Positions 41,650 to 52,836 are shown, counted from the first letter of the stretch. The stretch is 64,000 nucleotides of DNA from Ichthyophis bannanicus (GCA_033557465.1 CM066034.1:410046159-410110158); one strand, 5' to 3'. Notes: a model not told the origin generated them from the sequence alone. Numbers and translations: made by a program.

Positions 41650-43547
41650 ATGGCTGCCAGCGGCTTTAAAAAGTGTGACCTCTAAGAAACTCATGTCTCT
41701 TACAGACACGCACGACTTCTGCCTCCGCTGCCTCGGACCCGATCATGACCAGATGATCTGTGGTCCGTGTGGCAAAATGTCCTCTAAAGCATTGAGGAGT
41801 CGGCAGCATCAGCGGGAACATATCTTCTCTGACTCCGGCCGGGCTCGGACCTCGTCAGAGGCTTCGACGTCTCGGGACTCTGGTCCTGAGCATCGTCGGA
41901 GTTCCTCTGAAAGGGGGGTCTCCTACCCGGGAACATCATCGGAAGAAGAAACCCGCGAGGGCGGGATCGGTGGACGCTCCTGGTTCCTCGAGGGCCAGGT
42001 CGCATAGCCCCGATTCCCGTCCTGGGTCCTCGGAGGTGGAGAGGCCTTCAAAACATCCTCGACTCGAGATGGACTTGCCCGCTCACGTGAGTACTGTTGT
42101 CCTCGTAGACTCGCCTCCGAAGGACCTGACGTCGGGCCCGACGCCGTCGGGGCCCGAGTCGGGGGCTGCTGGGTCTCCTGAGCTCGGACTCAGGTTGACG
42201 GCCTTGGAGAGCAGTCTGACTGCCTTCATGGACCAGCAGCGGGTATTGATCGCTGGCCTCGCCGGTGCTTCTGCCCTGACCGCCGGGACGTCGACCTCCA
42301 AGTCGACCCCGGAGACCAAGCCGATCCTCGGTCGCGGTCTCCTTCGGCCTCCCGTTCGGGACCGAGGTCGTCGACGCCGACTCCCTCGGCGTCGGGGCGG
42401 ACGGCATCGATGCCCGCCCGACCGGAGCCACTCGACGACTCCTCCGAGGAGTCGGCCTGGGAATCCGAGGACGAAGAGTCACCTGGTTCCTTTCGGACTC
42501 GGTGTGTCCCATCGGACTCCCCCGAGTCCGAACCTCGGAGACGGTCCCCCCCGGAGGATACCCGGTTCTCGGACTTCGTGCGGGATATGGCCAAGGCCTT
42601 GGCCTTCCCCGCGGATCCCGAGGAGGAGCCTCGAGTCGAGGAACTCGATGCCCTCCAATATGACTCTCCCCCGAAGGAGGCCTTTATTGTACCCGTTCCT
42701 CCGATGCTGGAACGACTTCTCTTCCGCATGTGGGAGAGCCCGGCGGCGTCGCCGGTGTTAAGCAAGCGGGTCGATTCCATTTATTGAGTCCGCAAGAGCC
42801 ACGGGTTCCAGAAGGCACAACTGCCGCACCATTCCATGGTGGTGGAATTGGCCATGCATAGACTTAAGAGTCAAAAAATGCACTCCTCGGTGCCCCCCAG
42901 TAGGGAGGCCCGAAGCCTGGATGCCCTCGGTAGGAAGTGTTTCCAGGGCTCTATGCTTGCTTGTCGAGTCCAGACATACCAGCTCTACATGGGCATGTAT
43001 CTCCGGGACATGGCTAAAGAAATTTCCGGGTTCTCTGCTGGTCTCTCCGACGAACCTTTGCAGAGGTTCCAAACCTTGTCAACTGGTATTCGAGAGTGCT
43101 CAAAGTTTATCTCTTGAGCAGCCTACGATGGTTTTGAGGCATCGGCTCGAGTAGCCGCAGCCGGCATCGGTGGACGCCGCCTAGGCTTGGCTTCAGACGT
43201 CCGACCTCGAGCCATGGGTGCAGGACAAGTTGGTCGATGTCCCCTGCAGAGGTGATAACCTCTTTGGCAAGCCCATGGATGAGAAGGCTGCACAGATCGA
43301 GACCGAGACTCTCACCAGGACTCGTCTCTCCAGGAAGACCTCTGCCCCTTCTCAAAAGAAGAAGGGCTCGGGGAAGAAGCCCTTTTACCCGAGGAAGGCG
43401 GCTGCCTATAAATACTACCCTCAGTATCAGGCCTCACCAGCTCCCCCACAGGGTAAGCAGGCCAAGGGATGGGGTAATGGGTCCCGTAGGCAGCAAGCCC
43501 CCAAGCCTGCACCACCGGCCCCTGCTCAGCAGGGTGGGGGTTTTTGA
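41650..43547 (+). pseudogene. E8 gag, several small lesions
   Basis: ATG at 41650 (MAASGFKKCD). A 2-nt deletion at about 41683 hits the second cysteine of the first CxxC motif, relative to E3. Further lesions: a frame change near 41917, a deletion near 42330, TGA at 42785 where E3 has CGA, TGA at 43115 where E3 has CGA, and a frame change near 43180. The C-terminal part 43218-43547 is open and ends QQGGGF. The two CGA to TGA stops are typical CpG decay. Confidence 0.86.
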
Positions 43548-45458
43548 CTTCATCAGCATAGCCTCTCCCCCTCAGCTGGTTTCTCTCAGCACAGGAGGCC
43601 GGCTGGTCCACTTTGCCCAAAGATGGTCCAACATCACCACGGATACCTGGGTACTTCACATAGTTCGAAAGGGCCATCTTCTTCACTTTCACCAGGTACC
43701 TCCCTCCTATTTTCCAGGGGAGCCTCCGAGACTCCCTCTGCACAGGCACTTACTCCTTCAGGAGTTAGCGAGTCTCCTTCAGGAACAGGCTGTGGAACCG
43801 GTGCCCCACCACCTGAAAGGTCAGGGGTTTTACTCCAGGTACTTTCTGATACCAAAAAGAACAGGAGGCCTCAGACCTATCCTGGACTTGCGAAACCTCA
43901 ACAAGTTCCTTGCAAAGGAAAAGTTCAAGATGCTTACCCTTGGAATCCTGCTGCCCTACCTCCAGCAGGGAGACTGGCTATGCTCCTTGGATCTAAAGGA
44001 TGCGTATACTCATATCCTTATTCATCCCGACCACAGACAATATCTCAGGTTTGTGGTGGGGGGAAATCATTACCAGTACAGAGTACTGCCCTTTGGCCTG
44101 TCCTCAGCCCCCAGGGTGTTTACCAAATGCCTGGCAGTGGTGGCGGCCTATCTAATACTTCAAGGCCTTTTTGTGTTTCCCTACCTCGACGACTGGCTCA
44201 TCAGAGCCCAGTCTTCCCACGAAGCCATTCAAGCCACTCATCGCACTGTGACTCTACTCCAGCACTTGGGATTTGTCATAAACTTCGCAAAGTCCACTTT
44301 GCTCCCCTCTCAAGATCTCGAATTCATCGGCGCCAGGTTGGACACTCTTCAGGCGCGGGCCTTCCTGCCTCTGGACAGGGCCCAAAGGCTCATGGATCTC
44401 GACAGCCACGTTCACAGCAATTCCCTGGTCTCGGCCAGGCAATTTCTGAGACTGCTCTGCCATATGGCTTCCTCGGTCCATGTGACCCCCAATGCCCGCC
44501 TGAACATGCGACCTGCTCAATGGTGCCTTCGTACACAATGGCATCAGGCCACTGGGAGCCTAGCGGACTCCGTACAGATCTCCGACCGGCTGGTCTCTTC
44601 TCTGCAATGGTGGCTTCACCTGCCCAACCTAGTACTAGGAGTGACTTTTCAGCCCCCTCCACATTCTCAGGTCCTGACGACCGATGCTTCTCTCCTGGGT
44701 TGGGGAGCACACTGCCAAGGGACATGTACTCAGGGTCTCTGGACTCCTTGGGAGTCTGCTCAACAGATAAACTTCCTGGAGCTCAGAGCCATCCGCCTAG
44801 CGCTCCATGCATTCTCTCACCTGATTTCCCATCAGTCGGTGCTGATACAGACAGACAATCAGGTTGCAGTGTTCTATGTGAACAAGCAAGGCGGGACAGG
44901 CTCCTTCCTTCTCTGTCAGGAGGCACAAAAACTATGCTCTTGGGCTGTCCGCCACGGAATTATCCTCAAAGCGGTCTATCTCCCAGGTCAAGAAAATTAC
45001 CTGGCCGACAAGCTGAGCAGGATCCTCCAGCCGCACGAGTGGAGGCTGGATCCGATGGTGGTTCAGCAGATCTTTCTCAAGTGGGCCTCCCCACCATGGA
45101 TCTGTTTGCCAGTCCTCTGAACAGGCAACTTCCCAGATTCTGCTCTCGACAACCGCATCCTCTCAGAGTAGTGGCGGATGCTTTTCTGATTCCATGGTCC
45201 ACAGGCCTCTTATATGCCTTTCCTCCCATGCCGCTGGTGTCTCGGACGCTCTTCAAGGTTCTCAGAGACAAAGCCTCGATGATCCTAGTGGCTCCCCGGT
45301 GGCCGAGACAACCTTGGTTCCCGCTTCTAATGCAGCTGGCGGTGGACACCCCTCTTCCTCTGGGGTTTCAGCCCGACCTCCTGTCACAGGATCAGGGGAC
45401 TCTCCTGCACCCCAACCTCCGGTCCCTTCATCTGATGGCCTGGCTGCTGAAAGGGTAG
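43548..45458 (+). pseudogene. E8 pol: RT, RNase H, Dam-like domain, one frameshift
   Basis: RT and RNase H lie in one open frame (43237-45120, overlapping gag): FLIPKRTGGLRPILDLRNLN, LDLKDAYTHILIHP, FGLSSAPRVFTKC, FPYLDDWLIRA, TTDASLLGWGAH, LELRAI, TDNQVAVFYVNKQGG. A 1-nt deletion near 45083 separates the Dam-like domain (45084-45458: DLFASPLNRQLPRFCSRQ, YAFPPMPLVSRTLFK, LVAPRWPRQPWFPLL). All RT and RNase H motif residues are present, so this RT may have been active until recently. Confidence 0.9.
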
Positions 45459-46495
45459 TCCTTGCTCCCCTCTGCCTGCCTCCAGAGGTGGAGGAGTTCG
45501 TCTTGGCCTCCAGGCGGCCCTCCACCCGGAAGTCCTACGCTCTTAAGTGGCGTCGGTTCTCCGCCTGGTGTACTCAGCAGTCTCAAGATCCCTTCTCCTG
45601 TTCAGCATCAGTGGTCTTGCAGTACTTGCTTTCCCTCTCCAATCTTGGACTTAAGTCCAACTCGGTCAAGGTCCACCTCAGTGCTCTTTCTGCGCATCAC
45701 ATGCCGGTGGATGGCAGACCTCTTTCTAGCCACCCCCTGGTGGCTCGTTTTCTCAGAGGCCTCCTTCTCCTTAAACCACCTTTGCGCCACCCAGCCCCGG
45801 ACTGGGATCTCAATGTGGTTTTACAGCGGATTACCTGTCCGCCTTTCGAACCTATGGCTACCTGCCCTCTTTGTTTTCTTTCTTGGAAAACCTTGTTCTT
45901 GGTAGCCCTCACTTCTGCTAGACGCGTTAGTGAGCTGCAGGCCCTGGTGTCTGATCCTCCGTACACTAGGTTCTACAAGAACCGGGTAGTCCTACGGACT
46001 CACCCTAAGTTTCTTCCCAAAGTGGTTTCCCCTTTTCACATCAACCAGGAGGTGGTGCTTCCGACCTACTTTCCCAGGCCACACTCCAGCCGAGCTGAAA
46101 TGGTCCTGCATACCCTGGACTGTAGAAGGGCGTTAACCTTCTACCTTGACCGTACGCGGGAGCACAGAAGGGCTGTTCAGCTCTTCGTCTCTTATGACCC
46201 CAATAAGTTGGGGCTCCCTGTCTCCAAGCGTACTCTGTCCATCTGGATTGCTGACTGTATCGCTTGGGCTTACGAGGCAGCCGGCCTCTCGTTGGAAAGT
46301 CGAGTCACGGCCCATCGTGTCCGGGCGAAGGATACGTCAGTGGCTTACCTCCGCTCTGTTCCATTGGCAGACATCTGCTGGGCCGCTACTTGGTCTTCAA
46401 GCCAGACTTTTGCGGCCCATTACTGCCTGGAGAGGGAGTCCCCCAGGGACAGTGCTTTCGGACAGGCAGTCCTCCGTAACCTCTTCGAGGTATAG
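45194..46495 (+). CDS. E8 tyrosine recombinase (433 codons, open)
   Basis: Same length and layout as the E3 enzyme: core-binding LASRRPSTRKSYALKWRRF, arginine I in TSARRVSELQAL, HxxR in TAHRVRAK, Tyr in FAAHYCL, end NLFEV. One change stands out: the conserved RAATW motif reads WAATW (CGG to TGG, a CpG transition). Its effect is unknown. The ORF overlaps the Dam-like part of pol. It should catalyse circle integration if translated. Confidence 0.87.
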   Translation: MVHRPLICLSSHAAGVSDALQGSQRQSLDDPSGSPVAETTLVPASNAAGGGHPSSSGVSARPPVTGSGDSPAPQPPVPSSDGLAAERVVLAPLCLPPEVEEFVLASRRPSTRKSYALKWRRFSAWCTQQSQDPFSCSASVVLQYLLSLSNLGLKSNSVKVHLSALSAHHMPVDGRPLSSHPLVARFLRGLLLLKPPLRHPAPDWDLNVVLQRITCPPFEPMATCPLCFLSWKTLFLVALTSARRVSELQALVSDPPYTRFYKNRVVLRTHPKFLPKVVSPFHINQEVVLPTYFPRPHSSRAEMVLHTLDCRRALTFYLDRTREHRRAVQLFVSYDPNKLGLPVSKRTLSIWIADCIAWAYEAAGLSLESRVTAHRVRAKDTSVAYLRSVPLADICWAATWSSSQTFAAHYCLERESPRDSAFGQAVLRNLFEV

Positions 46496-46635
46496 GCAAC
46501 TCCTACCCTCCATCCCGGATGTTGGGCTACCGGTTGGAGACGTATTCAGAGAAGATTCCTTCCTTCTGGGCTGCTGAGCTTGAGGGAGCTCATTTTTGCG
46601 CTTAGGGTCTCCGGTAGCCTTAAGCTTGGGAGTCC

Positions 46636-46732
46636 CATATGTGAGGACTGACTTCCTGCTTGGTCCTGGAGAAAGCGTAGTTACTCACCTGTAACAGGTG
46701 TTCTCCAGGAGCAGCAGGAATCAGTCCTCACA
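46636..46732 (+). repeat. E8 internal complementary region
   Basis: 46636-46673 is complementary to the left terminus and 46674-46732 to the right terminus, meeting at GGAGAA/AGCGTAG. Matches both ends exactly as far as checked. Confidence 0.92.
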
Positions 46733-46814
46733 ACCCTCCCTCCTCCCCTTGGAGTTGCAGTTCTATGCTTTTGTTTTTTTGCTAATTTTTTGCTGTCTTT
46801 TAGCTATGTCATCT

Positions 46815-47001
46815 GACTGAGCAAGATGGCACCCTTGGGCGGGAAGAGGACCGTGCATGCGCGCTGCAATTCCCAAAGGCTTTCTTTGAAAGCTGGGGAA
46901 AATTGCTCTGCGAGGGCTCCGTCGGCGCCGACATCACCCATATGTGAGGACTGATTCCTGCTGCTCCTGGAGAACACCTGTTACAGGTGAGTAACTACGC
47001 T
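46815..47001 (+). repeat. E8 right inverted terminal repeat with 27-nt extension
   Basis: Inverted copy of 41244-41405 plus the extension 46975-47001. Confidence 0.92.
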
Positions 47002-47774
47002 CTCTGTACACCCCTTGCTGTCTAGGTTCCTGAGAGGGTCTGCTTCTGCTGAAACTCCTGGTCCGCCCCCCGGCTACAGAGTAGGATTTGAATGTTGTCT
47101 TAGAGCAGCTTACTCGCCAGACTTTTGAGCCGATGGCTACCTGTCAAATCCGCTTCCTGTCTTGGAAGATGCTTTTCTTGGTGGCACTCACATTGGCTAG
47201 ATGAGTGAGTGAGCTGCAGGCTCTGGTGTCCGATCAACCATACACACGGTTCTATAGGAAGAGGGTGGTATTTCTCACGCACCCCAAGTTCCTGCTGAAA
47301 ATGGTCGTCTCCTTCCACCTCAACCAGGAGGTGGTGCTTCCGACCTTCTTTCCCAGGCCCCATGTCAGCTGGGCAGAAGCAGTTCTGTATACTCTGGACT
47401 GTAAGAGGGCGTTGGCCTTCTACTTGTAGCGTTCATGGGGACATCGAAGAGCTCCTCAGCTCTTCGTCTCTTATGACCCCAGTAAGCTGGGAACGCCTGT
47501 CTCCAAACGTATGTTGTCCACCTGGGTGGCGGATTGCATCGCCTGGGCATGTAGGGCGGCCAATCTCCCGTTGCATTGTTGAGTCACGGCCCGCCGGGTC
47601 AGGGCTAAGGCCGCATCAGTGGCTCACTTCCGCTCTATACCGCTGGCAGACATCTGCCGGGCCACAACCTGGTCTTCAAGCCAGACCTTTGCAGCCCATT
47701 ACTGCCTGGATAGGGAGTCCCAACGGGACAGTGCTTTTGGCCAGGCTGTACTTCGTAATCTGTTCGAGGTTTAG
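47002..47774 (+). pseudogene. E7 tyrosine recombinase, 3' part, decayed
   Basis: Continues from 41243: SVHPLLSRF, then frameshifts. The arginine I block reads ARxVSELQAL with a stop (LARTGA at about 47200), followed by FYRKRVVFLTHPKFLLK. HxxR is altered (ARRVRAK). RATTWSS and FAAHYCL are present, and the end NLFEV at 47774 is recognisable. Confidence 0.82.
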
Positions 47775-47891
47775 GCAACTCCTACCCTCTGACCTTTTGG
47801 TGTCAGGCTACCAGAGTGTTACGTTCTCGGTTGAACTCCTATCATGGCTGCTGCGGCTCTTCTAGAGGGAGCCTATTTTTCAGTTATGGGA

Positions 47892-47987
47892 ATATGTGAG
47901 GACTGACTTCCTGCTTGTTCCTGGAGAAAGCATAGTTACTCACCTGTAACAGGTGTTCTCCAGGGACAGCAGGAATCAGTCCTCACA
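47892..47987 (+). repeat. E7 internal complementary region
   Basis: Left-terminus half 47892-47928, right-terminus half 47929-47987, with AGCATAG at the junction. Confidence 0.87.
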
Positions 47988-48062
47988 ACCCTCCCTCCTC
48001 CCCTGGAGTTGCAGTCCTTGATTAATTTTTATCTTCTTGCTGTCTTTTTAGCTGTGTCATTT

Positions 48063-48242
48063 GATTGAGCAAGATGGCACCCTTGGGTGGGAAGGGGACT
48101 GCGCATGCGTGATGCAGTCCCAAAGGCTTTCTTTGAAAGCTGGGCATTTGCTCCGCATGGGGGCTCCTTCGACATCACCCATATGTGAGGACTGATTCCT
48201 GCTGTCCCTGGAGAGCACCTGTTACAAGTGAGTAACTGCGCT
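48063..48242 (+). repeat. E7 right inverted terminal repeat
   Basis: Inverted copy of 36820-36980, extension at 48216-48242 with CACCTGTTACAAGTG in place of the usual palindrome. Confidence 0.87.
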
Positions 48243-49600
48243 GTACCTTCACTTCATGTTTGATGGACATTACAAATATAGAGTCCCTGCCCTTTGGTTT
48301 GGCATATGCCCCAAGGGTTATCACGAAAATTCTAGCGGTAGTCACGGCCTATCTCTGCACCCTGGATATCTTCATCTTCTCTTACTTAGAGAACTGGCTT
48401 GTGAGGGGCAAGTCCCCACAGATGGTGCATCTGTCCATTCATCTGTCCATTCATCTCGGATTTGTCATAAACTTTCCGTAGTCACACCTTTCTCGCACTC
48501 GTAGTCTAGAATTAATAGGTGCTCTTTTTGACACGACTCGGGCTCGAGCTTTCCTGTCTGAGGACATCTCAAATGCCTCACAGAAATGGCAGGCATCATT
48601 CAGCACAGTCGTGCCACGGCACGAGGCATGCTTTGTCTCCTGTTGTATGGCTTCCACGGTCCATGTAGTCTACTATCCTTGTCCCAACATGCACCAAGCA
48701 CAGTGGACCCTCTCCTCCCAATGGAAACAAGCGAAGGGCCATCTGAGACAGAGTGGTAGTCGTCCCTCTTCTGGCAGACTCCTTTCAGTGGTGGCTCTCT
48801 CCTCAAAGCCTTCTCATAGAGTTATATTTTCAGGTGCCTGCACCTCAACAGATGCTAACAACTGATGTGTCCAATCTGGGCTGGGGAGCTCATCTCATTT
48901 GCTTGTGCATGCAGGTCTTCTGGCCTCAGCAGGAAACCTTGCATCAGATTAACTTCCTGGAGTTGAGGGCGATAACCTGTGCCCTTCCGGTGTTTTGTCG
49001 TCAGTTATTGCATCAATCTATCCTGGTTCAGATGGACAAGCAGGTTGTGAATGTTTTATGTTAACAAGCATGGAGGCATGGGCCCTCACCTTCTCTGCGA
49101 GGAAGCGTTCTGCTTGTGGTCCTTTGCCCTGACTCATGGAATGGTTCTCAGAGCGGTTTACCTGCTGGGAGAGCAGAATGTTCTTGCAAACTGTTGGGTC
49201 CTCCGACCTTTTGAGTGGACTCTTAATCAGAGACTAGTTTATCGCATCTTCAGAGTAGAGAATCCCAGAGATCGACCTGTTTGCCTTTCCTCTCAACGTG
49301 CAGGTCCCTTACTTCTGCTCCAGGGTGCCATCTCCACAGTCTCATACCCTGGATGCTTTCCTCCTTCATTGGGAAACTGGTCTGTTATACACTTACCCAC
49401 CCACTCTGCTAATAGGCAAAATGCTGTTGAAGTTGCAGGCCGACTGAGGTACCATGATCCTGGTAGCCGCGTTCTGGCACCAACAGCCATGGTTTCCCCT
49501 GCTTTGTCTAGTTTAGCATTAGTCTCTCCATCTGGTATGCGCACCAGACCTGATCTCTCAGGATCAGGGGGCGCCGCTCCATCCCAATATTTGTGTGCTC
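48243..49600 (+). pseudogene. E6 pol remnant: RT part, RNase H, Dam-like domain
   Basis: RT motifs resume at HYKYRV, then LPFGLAYAPRV and FSYLENWLVRG, where the catalytic YLDD reads YLEN (both aspartates lost). RNase H: TTDVSNLGWGAH and LELRAI, then QMDKQV in place of TDNQV. The Dam-like region is in pieces (RDRPVCLSSQ near 49275). Many frameshifts; inactive. Confidence 0.78.
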
Positions 49601-50430
49601 CGCGTGATGACTTGACAGCTGAGAGGATAATCTTTTCTGACCTCAATTTACTGGATGCCATTAAGGATATCCTTTGGCGTCCCAGAAGGGCTCAATGCAC
49701 GTATGCATTTAAGTGGTGCCAGTGTGCAGTTTGGTGTGCTTATCACACATTCAACCCCTTCAGTTGTCCAGCGGAGTCTCTCCTGCTGTACCTTCTCCAC
49801 CTTTTTTCTACGGATCCAGGATTAATTCCTTTCGTGTCCATCTCTGTGCCATTTTAGCTTCTCATCTGGGGATTGATGGAAAACCTATTTCCACACATCC
49901 ACTGGTAGCCCGCTTCATGAGGGTTCTCCTCTTTATTAAGCCACCAATCTGGCTCCTGCCTGTCACCTGGGACATTGATGTGGTTATTGCTCAGCTGCTC
50001 AAGCCTTCTTTTGAGCCTCTAGGCACACCTCCCTCAAGTTTCTTACTTGGAAGGTCTCCTTCCTAGTTGCACTCACTTTGGCTCGCTGGGTTAGCGAACT
50101 GCTGGCTTTAATTGCACATGCACCTTAGACATGTTTTCACCATGACAGGGCAGTCCTGAGAATGTATCCGCATTTCCTTCCAAATGTGGTATCTCCTTTA
50201 CATCTCAACCAGTTTGGTCATTCTTCCAACCTTTTTTCCCAAGCCACATGCATCTCGGGCTGAGGTGACGCTTCATACCCTAGATTGCAAACGGGCTTTA
50301 GCATATTACCTTGACAGAACCAAGATACACCAGAAATCCTCATAATTATTTGTCTTTTGAGCCTAGTCACCTTAGTCTCTCTGTGACAAAATGTACTCTC
50401 TCCTTGGATAGTAGACTGAATATCCTTTGC
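49601..50430 (+). pseudogene. E6 tyrosine recombinase remnant
   Basis: Core-binding segment (TYAFKWCQCAVWCAYHTFNPFSC), then HLCAILASHLGIDGKPISTHPLVARFMRVLLFIKPP, FEPLG and a mutated arginine I block (LARWVSELLAL). It breaks at 50430 in the segment matching LSNWIAQCISFA, where E9 is inserted. Several frameshifts. Confidence 0.78.
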
Positions 50431-50600
50431 TTCTCTAGGAACAAGCAGGAAGTCAGTCCTCACATATGGGTGACGTCTGCGCCAATGGAGCCCGCACAGA
50501 GCATTTACCAAGCTTTCAAAGAAAGCCTTTGGGGCATGTTACCACGCATGTGTAGTCCCCTTCCCATTCAATGGTGCCATCTTGCTCAGTCTCCTTTTTT
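50431..50600 (+). repeat. E9 left inverted terminal repeat
   Basis: Similar to the E7 left ITR; the NRF1-like site is mutated (ACGCATGTGTAG). Partner outside the window. Confidence 0.8.
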
Positions 50601-50802
50601 CCACGGAGCCCAATGGATGCCTGTCTCCAGAAAAAATCATCCTAAAATCCTTAAAATTGGTGTTTTCCCAGTTTGCATAGTGGTTTCTTTTCCTACCTCT
50701 AACTGGCACCATTTCTCCTCTCTTTGATCGAGGCTTGCCTCGACCAGCTTTTGTGCCCTTTTTCGCCAGGGGGTTATCAACCCCAGCTGGGTGTCTCCCA
50801 CC

Positions 50803-52836
50803 ATGCCTCCCGGTGGGTTCAAAAAATGTGATCGCTGCAGTCAGACCATGTCTGTTACAGACACCCACGACTGCTGCCTTACATTGCCTGGGCCGGACCA
50901 CAATAGCACCACCTACGACCTGTGCCAGGCCATGACTCTGAAAACCAACAAGAAACGGTCAGAGTTGCAGGAGATGATGTTCCCGAAGTCTGACTCGGCA
51001 CCGGCATCCCTGACGCTGATTTCCAATCCCAGAACTTCTTGTGAGGTCTGGGTGTCCTCGGAGTCCCGCGGCGGTGGCTCCCCTGAGAAGACCCTGGACT
51101 CCGAGAGACTGAAAAAATCCTTGAATCCAATCTAGGTTCCAGTGGTGAAACCCTGTGAAGTCCCACGAAGGGACTCGGGTAGCTTTGAGCAGTGCCCCAC
51201 TAAGGTCTCTAAGAGGGAGTCCTCAGCCAGCGGAGACAGTGTGAGGCTCCCCGAGGCCATGGTCCTTGTTGAGGATGCACTCGCGAGAGTGGTCGAGACT
51301 CTCTGTGCCCATGCCGAAAGCTGCAGAGCCTTCTGGCCTCAAAACCAGAATGGCGGCCTTGGAACAGAATATTTCTGCTATACTGGCTCTGCAGCGGACA
51401 ATGATGGCCGGTTCGTCCGCATCATCTGCCCCGATGACTGGGCCCCAGACTGCAAGGGAGTCCCCAGGTGTCTAGCCAGACTTAGAGTGCCACTTGCCTT
51501 GGGCGAGTCCTCTGCGCCAATCGAGGTCCCTGTCCTGGTTCTCGGGTATCAATCCTGCCTGGCCTATTTCCGGGGAATCGGACCAGAGATCCTCCGGTGA
51601 GCCCCGGTTCCTCGGGGCCAGCCTCGAGTCACGGGACCCTCAAGCCTTGGAATCATCGATGTTCTCCAACTCAGAGTGGGAGACCGACTTCAAGACCTTC
51701 CCGGAGGTCTCTAGACACGTAGATGTTCTATCTGAGCAGTCTTCCCCCCCCCCCCCCGCGCCATTCTCTTCCAGAGGATGTGGCCTTTCATGATTTCGTT
51801 TGGGAGGAGGACCCACGCACCGAAGGAGACTCACTGTGCCAGTGCAGCTGATCCTCGAGCGGCTGCTCTTCATGATTTGAGAGATCCTGGCCTCTGTGTC
51901 GGTGGTCAATCGACACCTTGATGCCATCTACCGCGTCAAGAAGGACCCTGGGTTCCACAAACCTCAGCTCCCAGATAATTCCATGGCTGTGGAGTCAACC
52001 ATGCAAAAACTGAAGAGCCAGAAGAATTACTGCTCTGTCCCCCTGGGCAGAGAGGCTAGGGCCCTTGAGGTCCTTGGGTGCAAATGCTACCAGGGCTCCA
52101 TGCTCTGGTGCCGGATTCAGGCCTATGAACGGTCCATAGGCATTTACCTCAAGGCCTTAATCCAGGAGCTCTCTGGCTTCTTGGCCAGCTTCACTGGGGA
52201 ACCCCTCCAGCGGTTCCAATCCCTAACTGCTGGGATCCAGGATTGCTCTAAGTTCCTTTCCTACTACTACTACTGCTACTGAGCATTTGTATAGCACTAC
52301 AAAACATATGCAGCGCTGCAACCCAAGCCGCCTACGACTGCTCTGAGTCCTCAGCCCGAGTGGCAGCAACCAGCAATTGCGCCCGGTGCCAGGCCTGGCT
52401 GCCGACCTCAGACCTTGAGCAATGGATCCAAAAAAAAATTGCTCGACGTCCTCTGTACAAGGGAAATCTTGTTCAGCAAACCCATGTTTGAAAAAGTGGC
52501 CGAGGTTGAGGCTGAGGTTGTGACCAGGCTTAGGCTCTCCAAGAAGACCTCAGTCCTCCCCCACAAGAAACAATCAGGGAAAAGACCCCTTTTCCCAAGG
52601 AAAAAGAGGCCCTTTCATCAAAGTCACTCCAGCCCTTTTCGGGAGAACAGCAACAAGGCCCTTGGCCTAAGGGCCAGGGCCAGGGCCATGGGCCCAGAAA
52701 GCCAAAAGCTCAGAAGTCCCAGGTCCCAGCTCCCACCCAACTCAGGGGGAGCTTTTGGCTCCCAGGGCAGAGCCTCCTCTCCCCCGGCAGACCCTCCCCA
52801 GCCCACAGGGGGCCACCTGGCACTCTTTGCCCACAG
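50803..52836 (+). pseudogene. E9 gag, heavily frameshifted
   Basis: MPPGGFKKCDRCSQTMSVTDTHDCC, then a partial GPDHNSTTYDLC cluster. The acidic linker is spread over three frames. The core at 51896-52260 has LPDNSMAVESTMQKLKSQK and PLGREARALEVLGCK. A 60-bp L2 tail interrupts it at 52261-52320. The basic tail resumes near 52430 (FSKPMFEKVAEVEAEVVTRLRLSKKT). Confidence 0.8.
52261..52320 (-). mobile_element. 60-bp L2 3' tail insertion
   Basis: The stretch from CTACTACTACTACTGC to AGCGCTGCA is the reverse complement of the L2-b tail at 63180-63238 (TACAGTGCTGCGC to AGTAGTAGTAG) with a few differences. It is an extremely 5'-truncated LINE insertion in E9 gag. Confidence 0.82.

Larger units (their letters stand above)
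41244..47001 (+). mobile_element. DIRS element E8 (type B)
   Basis: A complete 5758-bp copy in the recombinase gene of E7. It starts TTCTCCAGGACC and ends TACGCT; flanks CAACCTCT and CTCTGTACA rejoin to an open coding sequence, so there is no target duplication. Left ITR 41244-41405, gag 41650-43547, pol to 45458, recombinase 45194-46495, ICR 46636-46732, right ITR 46815-47001. Very similar to E3 throughout. Confidence 0.94.
36820..48242 (+). mobile_element. DIRS element E7 (type B variant), split by E8
   Basis: Starts TTCTGCAGGAAC at 36820 and ends CTGCGCT at 48242. Left ITR 36820-36980, gag 37228-39098, pol to 40978, recombinase 40979-41243 and 47002-47774, ICR 47892-47987, right ITR 48063-48242. 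E8 sits in its recombinase gene. Without E8 it is about 5.7 kb. It is moderately decayed, with several frameshifts in gag and a stop after the YLDD box. Confidence 0.9.
36545..50430 (+). mobile_element. DIRS element E6 (type B-like), internally deleted, split by E7 and E9
   Basis: Starts TTCTCTAGGAACC at 36545, right after the CR1-a tail. 36545-36819 is a left ITR and part of a 5' UTR. E7 follows (36820-48242). The sequence then resumes within RT (48243), so gag and the first part of RT are missing. Pol and recombinase coding runs to 50430, where E9 begins. Treating both flanks of E7 as one element is inference: they could be two copies. Everything is decayed. The 3' end would lie beyond the window, after E9. 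Confidence 0.65.
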
